From Candidatus Moranbacteria bacterium GW2011_GWE1_49_15 (lineage in GTDB: Bacteria > Patescibacteriota > Minisyncoccia > Moranbacterales > GWC2-37-73), in NCBI GenBank assembly GCA_001003855.1, contig LCPX01000053.1, positions 1 through 5,738 on the forward strand: a stretch of DNA of 5,738 nt. Direction: 5' to 3'. The stretch's first letter is position 1; each line of letters opens with the position of its first letter. Both the position numbers and the translations under genes were made by a program. The notes beneath the pieces were generated by a model that searched no databases, was not told where the DNA came from, and saw only the letters and a list, made by a program, of their open reading frames with translations. Of the stretch, positions 1-4,557 are shown one piece after another.

Positions 1-1206
1 ACAGAATATCCGGGCGTAGTCGAAATAGGGTCGGGATTCGGGGCGGATCCGTCAATCGGCTCTTCCGGGACTACGGGAGTTGCGGCGTCTGATTCGCTGG
101 TGGAGGAAAAAGTTATAGGGTAACCCACAGAAGGATTATTATTAGAATCAACCACGAAAAGGTAGCCTTGTTCGCCTTCGGAAAAGCCCCCCTCACGCAC
201 AGTCGCCATGATAGAAGTTCCGCTCCAATTGTCCGGCGTTATGATGGTCAGCTTGGTACTGTCCGAATAAACGGAGGCGTCGCCAATCTCTATGCGAGCT
301 TGCGAATTGGAGCCGGTGGCTAAGTAGATGTCATCGTAAAGCCCTCTGGTCATATGGTCATAAACCGCGTTTACACCGCCGCTCCTGTGCCAGCCCGAAA
401 AGTTCAAGCGCGTCCATTGACTGATAGCATTATCATTGACATTATCATCACCGTCAAAGAGGGTCCGGTCATTCGCGATTATGGTTTTCTGCCCAAATTC
501 CTCGCTGAGTCCTTGCGCAAAAATTAGACCCTTATCCAGGATCGGGTCCGGATTGCCCGCTTTCATGTGCACCGAAAACCTGTTCCAATCGGAAAAACTG
601 AACCAATGGTTCTCTGTCCCTGGCCGCCCCACCTGAAGAGGGTTGGCGACGCCGTCTTTCTTAATCCCGCCGTCATTGCCGATAAGGGAAAAATAAGTCC
701 CGTTTCCCCAAGTTGGCAAACAAATGTCATCATCACCGCGGTAGCCAGACGAACCGTCCATGATCCAAGCCATCTTCCACGCGCTGTCAGGAGCGAAGGT
801 GCCAGGCTGGGAGGTGTTTGGGAAATGATATCCTTCGGGAATCCTTATCCTATATGAAAGGAAGATCTCCTGGACCGGATCAAAATTAATTTGCAGTTGC
901 CTTGAAACGTCGCCGTCGACCAAACGTCCTGCGATATTACCGCCATCTTCGGCCTCATAGATAGGCGCGTTTCCAGACACACCACTCCAATTTCCCACCG
1001 GAGCGGGAAGCGTTATAGTTTGTCCATCAGTCCCTCTGGAAAAATCATCAAAAAGAATCACATTTGGTCCACTATCGCCGAAATCCGTTCCCGAGACGGT
1101 AATAGTCAGACCGTTGCCAACCGTCCCACTGACTCCCGAAATGCTCGGCGCGGCATGCGCGGAAAGCTGACATGATGCGGGCCTTCATCGGATTTTTCTT
1201 TTTCAT
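1..1206 (-). CDS. Secreted IPT/TIG plus concanavalin-like domain protein, 3' end outside window, broken 5' end
   Basis: An uninterrupted minus-strand frame runs from about 1184 to the window edge (roughly 394 codons, no stop), so the C-terminus is missing. Just after an AHA-A signal-peptidase-like site (about 1160-1149) comes an IPT/TIG-type start, PSISGVSGTVGNGLTITVSG. Next is a long beta-rich, Trp/Gly/Asp-rich region (about 1046-303) that begins ILFDDF and ends YDDIYLATG, resembling a concanavalin/LamG-like jelly roll. A segment at about 302-105 (WSGTSIMATV, YLFVVDSNNN, YPITF) resembles the second half of an IPT/TIG domain, followed by a Pro/Ser/Asp linker. An extracellular carbohydrate- or surface-binding role is inferred; no catalytic residues are recognised. 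The start is a problem: the only nearby ATG (1206, MKKKNPMKARIM) is in a different frame, the long frame is closed by TGA at 1187-1185, and no hydrophobic core is visible. It is probably a frameshifted gene or an assembly error. No Shine-Dalgarno or convincing promoter is visible before the ATG. Confidence 0.7.
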
Positions 1207-1303
1207 TTTAATTTTCTTACAGATTAGTTTTAAAAAATATAATTTGTTAGCCAATGAAGGCAGTTTGCAACAAAAACTATTCCACTTGAATATTCTTACC
1301 GAT

Positions 1304-1331
1304 AAAAAAAACGCAACATAAAAAAGTTGCG
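1304..1331 (-). terminator. Rho-independent terminator downstream of parAB
   Basis: Read on the minus strand, a 6-bp stem CGCAAC/GTTGCG (1331-1326 with 1317-1312) closes an 8-nt AT-rich loop and is followed directly by eight T residues (1311-1304). This is the standard intrinsic terminator layout. It faces left, about 240 nt past the parB stop, and lies upstream of the secreted-protein gene, so it most likely ends the parAB transcript and insulates the next gene. The plus-strand side has no good U tract. Confidence 0.75.
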
Positions 1332-1570
1332 ATTCTTAAAAAGATAATCACCATACCCCCTGCCAAAAACAACGAGAGATGGAAGCATCATACTGGAGAG
1401 TGATCGGTTGCGCTATTGGCTCCTTGCAATTAAAGTGCCCAAGTACTAATTGCAATTCATTGCCCTCACCAAAAAAATTTATGTTTTCGTATTCACACCG
1501 TCATTGTACAACAAAATCAATAAAAACATAAGGGGCCTATGCATAAGTCCCTCGCGGACATTCCTAAAAT
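1332..1570. other. Gene-free stretch downstream of parB with a 9-bp inverted repeat
   Basis: No credible coding frame is seen on either strand. The clearest structure is a perfect 9-bp inverted repeat, TTGCAATTA (1424-1432) and TAATTGCAA (1447-1455), around a 14-nt loop. On the minus strand a short outer TTGG/CCAA pairing (1472-1469 with 1419-1416) could extend it. A TACAAT box on the minus strand (1508-1503) has only a poor -35 partner. The stretch ends at the leftward terminator at 1331. It could be a long parB 3' UTR or an unrecognised small RNA. I matched it to no known RNA family. Confidence 0.4.
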
Positions 1571-2464
1571 TTAAGCCAATTTTCCCAAAAGCGCGTCCAG
1601 ATCTTCCTGCGAATAGTATTCCACCACTATCCTTCCTCCGTCTCCGGATTTTGTGATTTTCACCTTGGTTCCCAGCTTTTCCACCAATTTTTCCTCCAAC
1701 TCCTTTATTTGCGGATCCACATTGGAAACCCTCTTGTGGGACTTGACCGAAATTTCCTTGGTCTTGTCTTCGGTTTGACGCACGGTCAAATTTCCCCTGA
1801 GGATCAATTCGAAAAGCGCTCTTTGCTTCTCCGGATTGTCCAGTGAAAGAATGGCCTTGGCGTGACCTTCGGTTATCTTAGTCTCTATCAGGGCCCTTTG
1901 GATTTCCACCGGAAGTCCCAGGAGCCTCACTTTGTTAGCTACCAAGCTTCTGCTTTTTCCCATCTTATCGGCCACCTCCTCCTGGCTCATCTGATATTCT
2001 TCCATCAATTTCTTGTATGATTTGGCTTCCTCTATGGCATTAAGATCGTGCCGCTGGACGTTTTCAATTATAGCCAATTCCAATTTCTGTTTCTCGTCCG
2101 CATCGCGCACTATCACGGGAACCTTCCTGAGCCCGGCCCTCTTGGAAGCCTGGAGCCTCCTTTCTCCTGCGATCAATTCGTACCTGGCTCCGTTGTGGCT
2201 CACCACCAATGGCTGGATTACGCCATGCTGCCTTATGGACTTGGCCAAGTCTTCCAATTTCTCGTCGTCAAAAAGGACTCTCGGCTGATGGGGATTCGGC
2301 ACGATATTGTTCACGTCCACCTCTATCACGAACTTATCCCCGCGGATCGAATCATCCCCTCTTGAGGAAAGGGTTCTGGCCGAAGACTCGCTCCGTTCGT
2401 CGTCTATTTTCTTGTTGGGGATAAGGGAGGAAAGACCGCGTCCCAATCCGTAATTCTGCGCCAT
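1571..2464 (-). CDS. parB: ParB/Spo0J chromosome-partition CTPase and parS-binding protein
   Basis: This 297-residue protein is of usual length for chromosomal ParB. ParB loads on parS centromere sites, spreads as a CTP-gated clamp, and works with ParA to segregate the origin region. In order it shows: an N-terminal ParA-interaction stretch GLGRGLSSLIP (6-16); a ParB/Srx CTPase domain from about residue 45, with the family's NPHQPR (57-62), phosphate-binding GERR (100-103) and ENVQRHDLNAIEEA (134-147); a helix-turn-helix (about 158-180, MSQEEVADKMGKSRSLVANK); and a C-terminal dimerisation domain (about 250-295, IKELEEKL...VVEYYSQEDLDALL). All CTP-motif landmarks are present, so it is predicted active. 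The ATG gives the conserved N-terminus. No Shine-Dalgarno is seen; the upstream sequence is AT-rich with a long hairpin. It lies 137 bp downstream of parA and is probably co-transcribed. No parS was found in the window. Confidence 0.97.
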   Translation of the reverse strand: MAQNYGLGRGLSSLIPNKKIDDERSESSARTLSSRGDDSIRGDKFVIEVDVNNIVPNPHQPRVLFDDEKLEDLAKSIRQHGVIQPLVVSHNGARYELIAGERRLQASKRAGLRKVPVIVRDADEKQKLELAIIENVQRHDLNAIEEAKSYKKLMEEYQMSQEEVADKMGKSRSLVANKVRLLGLPVEIQRALIETKITEGHAKAILSLDNPEKQRALFELILRGNLTVRQTEDKTKEISVKSHKRVSNVDPQIKELEEKLVEKLGTKVKITKSGDGGRIVVEYYSQEDLDALLGKLA

Positions 2465-2488
2465 ACGCTTGAAAAATTTTAAAGGCTA

Positions 2489-2586
2489 AATTTTAAATTT
2501 GAAATGAAATCTGAATGAAAAAAATATATCAAACATTTAATCATTTAGAAATTTCAAAATTGATTTAAAATTAAAAATTTAAAATT
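2489..2586. repeat. AT-rich imperfect hairpin spacer, copy A (parA-parB)
   Basis: An imperfect inverted repeat lies between the parA stop and parB start. Its left arm is 2489-2518 (begins AATTTTAAATTTGAAATGAA), and its right arm is 2541-2572, whose reverse complement begins AATTTTAAATCAATTTTGAA. A 22-nt spacer separates them. The right side is related to the atpD-atpC spacer: 2554-2586 matches 4486-4518 at 28 of 33 positions without gaps, and 2529-2547 matches 4470-4488 at 16 of 19. Both copies have the same orientation relative to the operon they sit in. Confidence 0.65.
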
Positions 2587-2601
2587 AAAAATTTATAAAA
2601 T

Positions 2602-3417
2602 CTATACTGTGAATTTCTTTTTAGGTTCTTCCTTTATCGCCTTGGTTTCTTGCTGGGCGTCCTTTTCCAAGATCTCCTTCACCAAGCTCTTGTATGACCT
2701 GGCTCCCTTGGAAAGCCCGTCGAAACTCAGGATGGATTTTCCGAAACTCGGAGCCTCGGCCAAACGGATGGAACGAGGAATGAGGCTTTCGAAAACATGT
2801 CCCGGAAAATGCTCGCGCATTTCCTTGACGACCTGGCGCGCCAGACGGTTTCTTTTGTCGTACATGGTCAGGATGGCTCCGCCTATTTCCAATCTCGGCT
2901 GGAGATGTTTTTTCACCAATTCGATAGTTTCCAAAAGCTGGGAAAGGCCCTCGAGGGCGTAATATTCGGTCTGCACCGGGATCATGACCTCGTCACTCGC
3001 CACCAGTCCGTTGATAGTCAGAAGCCCCAAGCTCGGCGGGCTGTCGATGATAATATAATCATAATCGGCACGTACTTGCCGAAGGACGTCATAAAGTTTG
3101 AACTCGCGGTTGTCGAAATGGACGAGCTCAATTCCCGCCCCGGCCAAATCCTGCGACGAAGGCATCAGGTCATGCCCGGCGTCCTCTACGTGCAAAATCA
3201 CATTCCTCGGCTGTTCCACGTTCACCAGGGCGTGATAGAGTCCTTTTTTGAGATTGCGTACGTCTAAACCGAGACCCGAGGAAGCGTTCCCCTGGGGATC
3301 GAGATCCACCAAGAGAACCCTCTTACCGAAATGGGCCAAATAAGTGGAAACGTTGATGGCGGTCGTGGTTTTCCCGACCCCGCCTTTCTGGTTTATGAGC
3401 GATATTATCTTAGCCAT
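2602..3417 (-). CDS. parA: ParA/Soj chromosome-partition ATPase (deviant Walker A, MinD/ParA family)
   Basis: This 271-residue protein is the usual size for a chromosomal ParA lacking an N-terminal DNA-binding extension. ParA dimerises on ATP, binds nucleoid DNA non-specifically, and is released when ParB stimulates hydrolysis, which moves the parS/ParB complex. Visible motifs are the deviant Walker A KGGVGKTT (11-18, signature Lys11 and catalytic-loop Lys16), Walker A' VLLVDLDPQGN (34-44, Asp38 and Asp40), and Walker B YIIIDSPPS (121-129, Asp125). The tail (about 252-271) is charged and Lys/Glu-rich. The start at 3417 gives the family-standard MAKIISLINQKGGVGKT; an open extension upstream to 3684 runs through the tRNA and is not coding. 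No strong Shine-Dalgarno precedes the ATG. A near-consensus promoter lies about 100 nt upstream. parA is first in the parAB operon. Confidence 0.97.
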   Translation of the reverse strand: MAKIISLINQKGGVGKTTTAINVSTYLAHFGKRVLLVDLDPQGNASSGLGLDVRNLKKGLYHALVNVEQPRNVILHVEDAGHDLMPSSQDLAGAGIELVHFDNREFKLYDVLRQVRADYDYIIIDSPPSLGLLTINGLVASDEVMIPVQTEYYALEGLSQLLETIELVKKHLQPRLEIGGAILTMYDKRNRLARQVVKEMREHFPGHVFESLIPRSIRLAEAPSFGKSILSFDGLSKGARSYKSLVKEILEKDAQQETKAIKEEPKKKFTV

Positions 3418-3517
3418 CTGTTTGAGTTTTTCGTATTGTTTTATAAGTGAAATGGTCGGAAATACAGGCTGAAAAACACATCTTCCAGATAATCTGTTTT
3501 CCCCATTAAACAATTTA

Positions 3518-3546
3518 ATTATACTACATTGACAAAAGACTTTCAA
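3518..3546 (-). promoter_or_regulatory. Sigma70-type promoter for parAB
   Basis: On the minus strand, TTGAAA (3546-3541) is separated by exactly 17 nt from a perfect TATAAT (3523-3518). Transcription would start near 3511, giving a parA leader of about 94 nt. An 11-bp palindrome, CAGATAATCTG (3486-3496), lies at about +16 to +26 and could be structural or an operator. The promoter is interleaved with the tRNA promoter on the other strand. Confidence 0.8.
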
Positions 3547-3557
3547 TCTCCTATTAT
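3529..3557 (+). promoter_or_regulatory. Sigma70-type promoter for tRNA-Leu
   Basis: On the plus strand, a perfect TTGACA (3529-3534) is followed after exactly 17 nt by TATTAT (3552-3557), five of six matches to the -10 consensus. The start would be near 3564, leaving a precursor leader of about 27 nt before the mature tRNA 5' end at 3591. The leader contains the 3570-3585 hairpin. Confidence 0.8.
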
Positions 3558-3565
3558 TATATAGT

Positions 3566-3585
3566 AAAAAGGCTTCAAAAAGCCT
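3566..3585 (-). terminator. Short hairpin with T tract facing left, in the tRNA leader
   Basis: A 6-bp stem AGGCTT (3570-3575) and AAGCCT (3580-3585) has a 4-nt loop. Read on the minus strand it is followed by TTTTA, so it could act as a weak intrinsic terminator stopping leftward read-through from the ATP synthase side before the parA promoter. On the plus strand the same hairpin lies in the short tRNA precursor leader, ahead of an A-rich sequence, and could instead influence 5' processing. Confidence 0.45.
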
Positions 3586-3590
3586 AAAAC

Positions 3591-3672
3591 GCCTCGGTGG
3601 TGGAATTGGTATACACGCACGACTCAAAATCGTGTGGAGAAATCCATGAGAGTTCGAGTCTCTCCCGAGGCA
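3591..3672 (+). tRNA. tRNA-Leu (anticodon CAA)
   Basis: A complete class II cloverleaf of 82 nt. The acceptor stem GCCTCGG (3591-3597) pairs perfectly with CCGAGGC (3665-3671), with discriminator A at 3672. The D stem is GTG/CAC (3600-3602, 3614-3616) and its loop contains GG. The anticodon stem CACGA/TCGTG (3618-3622, 3630-3634) encloses CTCAAAA, giving anticodon CAA at 3625-3627, which reads UUG leucine codons. The long variable arm is TGGA-GAAA-TCCA (3635-3646). The T stem is GAGAG/CTCTC around TTCGAGT (3648-3664). The long variable arm and A73 fit leucine identity. The 3' CCA is not encoded (CAA follows A73), so a CCA-adding enzyme is needed. It has its own promoter and terminator. Confidence 0.97.
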
Positions 3673-3680
3673 CAAATAAG

Positions 3681-3720
3681 ACAAAAGCCTTCGCTAGCAA
3701 AGCGAGGGTTTTTGTTTTAT
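3681..3720 (+). terminator. Rho-independent terminator of tRNA-Leu
   Basis: A 15-bp stem pairs 3681-3695 (ACAAAAGCCTTCGCT) with 3701-3715 (AGCGAGGGTTTTTGT), including two G-U pairs, around a 5-nt loop. A T-rich tract (GTTTTTGTTTTAT) forms its 3' side and tail. It starts 9 nt after the tRNA discriminator base on the same strand, so it should end the single-gene tRNA transcript. Confidence 0.8.
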
Positions 3721-3767
3721 TATGGATACACGAAGACTCGAACCGGGAAAGGGGTAGGGAAAAACGG

Positions 3768-3783
3768 TCCGCCAGCTGGCGGA
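3768..3783. repeat. 16-bp perfect palindrome TCCGCCAGCTGGCGGA
   Basis: The sequence TCCGCCAGCTGGCGGA is its own reverse complement. Its half-site TGGCGGA (3777-3783) recurs 13 bp on at 3790-3796. It lies in the non-coding stretch between the tRNA terminator and the ATP synthase terminator. I recall similar GC-rich palindromes as dispersed motifs in Parcubacteria DNA, but that is memory and not a result from this window, which contains one complete copy. Function unknown. Confidence 0.7.
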
Positions 3784-3860
3784 TTCCCGTGGCGGAATTA
3801 TTCAAACCGAGGGATTTGAAAGCGCAGCGAAGCGAACAGTAAGATGTCTCTCCCAAGGAA
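3783..3860 (+). pseudogene. Decayed tRNA-Leu relic
   Basis: Two blocks match the intact tRNA-Leu in order and with near-correct spacing. GTGGCGGAATT (3789-3799) matches the D-arm block at 3597-3607 at 10 of 11 positions. GTCTCTCCCAAGG (3846-3858) matches the T-stem/acceptor block at 3658-3670 at 12 of 13. Block starts are 57 nt apart here and 61 nt apart in the tRNA. The GGCGGAATT form is typical of other leucine isoacceptors, so this may be the remains of a different tRNA-Leu rather than a recent copy. The acceptor strands do not pair and no anticodon arm is visible, so it should be non-functional. A remnant attachment site is an alternative. Confidence 0.5.
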
Positions 3861-3869
3861 CATAAAACA

Positions 3870-3901
3870 AAACAACCGCGACCTAAGAGTCGCGGTTGTT
3901 T
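3870..3901 (-). terminator. Bidirectional Rho-independent terminator of the ATP synthase operon
   Basis: A perfect 13-bp stem (3870-3882 with 3889-3901; core ACCGCGAC/GTCGCGGT) has a 6-nt loop CTAAGA. Read on the minus strand the tail is TTGTTTTATG, so it terminates atpC transcription 42 nt past the stop. Read on the plus strand the tail is CAATTTTTCC, so it may also stop rightward transcription. Confidence 0.88.
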
Positions 3902-3943
3902 CAATTTTTCCTGATAACCGATAACTTATTTCTTATAACTTTT

Positions 3944-4378
3944 TTATCTCCCCATTCTTGAATGATGCCTCTTGGCGATCTTGATCCTGAGAAGCGCCAA
4001 CTCCAGTTCGGCTGCGACGGTCGCATACTCCATGTCGTCCATCGTGTGCCTTTGCTTCATCAATTCTTCAGCTCTTTTTCTGGCATCCTCAGCTTCCTTG
4101 AGATCGATCTCATGGCCATGCTGGGCGTTGTCCGCCAAAATAGTCATCTCGTTTTTATTAAACTCGACGAACCCTCCGGTCACGGCCAAATCCACTTCCT
4201 CCGCTCCGTCTTTAAGGACGATCTCTCCGGTCTTGAGCGCCCCGATATAAGACCTGTGATTAGGCAGAATAGTCACGATTCCTCCCACAACAGGAAGAGT
4301 CGCCTGATAAATCTCCCGCTCCAAAATGACCTTCTCCGGAGAAACTATTTTAAGTTGTATCTTTTTAGCGTCAGCCAT
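3944..4378 (-). CDS. atpC: F1Fo ATP synthase epsilon subunit
   Basis: This 144-residue protein is close to the usual bacterial length (about 135-140). Epsilon sits on the foot of the gamma rotor stalk, couples it to the c-ring, and can inhibit ATP hydrolysis through its C-terminal helices. Residues 1-88 form the beta-sandwich domain, with the family signature reduced to LPVVGGIVTILPNHRSYIGAL (28-48; key residues LP, G33, ILPNH) and TGGFVEF (67-73). Residues about 91-110 and 114-141 are the charged helical hairpin (DLKEAEDARKRAEELM; AAELELALLRIKIAKR). In the position of the I/LDxxRA motif known from ATP-binding epsilons the sequence is IDLKEA (91-96), Glu in place of Arg. The ATG lies 163 bp after the atpD stop. 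An in-frame TAA shortly upstream excludes an extension. No Shine-Dalgarno lies at normal distance. It is the last gene of the operon. Confidence 0.97.
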   Translation of the reverse strand: MADAKKIQLKIVSPEKVILEREIYQATLPVVGGIVTILPNHRSYIGALKTGEIVLKDGAEEVDLAVTGGFVEFNKNEMTILADNAQHGHEIDLKEAEDARKRAEELMKQRHTMDDMEYATVAAELELALLRIKIAKRHHSRMGR

Positions 4379-4423
4379 AATACTGGATAAATAATTTTAA
4401 ATTTTCACCCTCCGGGTACAAGA

Positions 4424-4518
4424 AATTTTGAATTTTGAATGAAATCGTAATGATTGAATTTTTAATGTTTCAAACATTGATGCATTTAAAATTGATTCGA
4501 AATTAGAAATTCAAAATT
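4424..4518. repeat. AT-rich symmetrical hairpin spacer, copy B (atpD-atpC)
   Basis: Two 47-nt arms (4424-4470 and 4472-4518) are symmetrical about base 4471. The outer 12 bp (AATTTTGAATTT with its complement) and the apical 7 bp (AATGTTT/AAACATT) pair perfectly, while the middle pairs only with gaps. The right side is related to copy A between parA and parB (28 of 33 identities, 4486-4518 against 2554-2586). It lies wholly in the intergenic region and would form a long AU-rich hairpin in the atp mRNA, about 45 nt ahead of the atpC start. Confidence 0.7.
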
Positions 4519-4526
4519 AATAATTG

Positions 4527-4557
4527 CGAAATTAAAAAGTCCTACTTTTTAATTTCG
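4527..4557 (-). promoter_or_regulatory. 14-bp hairpin with the atpD stop codon at its loop
   Basis: A perfect 14-bp inverted repeat (4527-4540 and 4544-4557; core AAATTAAAAAGT/ACTTTTTAATTT) has a 3-nt loop. In the mRNA the 5' arm is the last codons of atpD (Glu-Ile-Lys-Lys), and the TAG stop begins at the last stem base and fills two loop positions. The stem is AU-rich and has no U tract after it, so it is a poor terminator. It may mark mRNA processing, 3'-end protection or reduced read-on into atpC. Confidence 0.55.

Noticed and set aside
436..857. Plus-strand frames opposite the secreted protein gene
   Set aside because: They are shadows: the minus-strand frame is continuous, with coherent domain-like sequence through the whole region.
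1185..1187. UGA read as glycine to join the signal region to the secreted protein
   Set aside because: The other genes contain no in-frame TGA and use GGN for glycine. Reading through would also bring no ATG or hydrophobic core into frame.
1479..1544. 21-codon minus-strand frame (MHRPLMFLLILLYNDG...)
   Set aside because: Short and hydrophobic, with no ribosome site, no clear promoter and no family resemblance; expected by chance in AT-rich DNA.
3418..3684. Extended parA start, giving a 360-residue protein
   Set aside because: The extra residues are encoded by the antisense of tRNA-Leu and by the promoter region. The family N-terminus MAKIISLINQKGGVGKT begins at 3417.
3584..3904. 106-codon minus-strand frame across the tRNA and both terminators
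   Set aside because: It is an antisense reading of a tRNA, two terminators and a tRNA relic, with Cys/Ser/Leu-rich composition typical of spurious frames.
3914..3939. Three ATAAC units (3914, 3921, 3935) after atpC
   Set aside because: Irregular spacing and short low-complexity units; no array or attachment-site structure supported.
4464..4478. AATGTTTCAAACATT as a parS-like palindrome
   Set aside because: It lacks the central CACGTG part of parS and is the apex of the AT-rich spacer hairpin.
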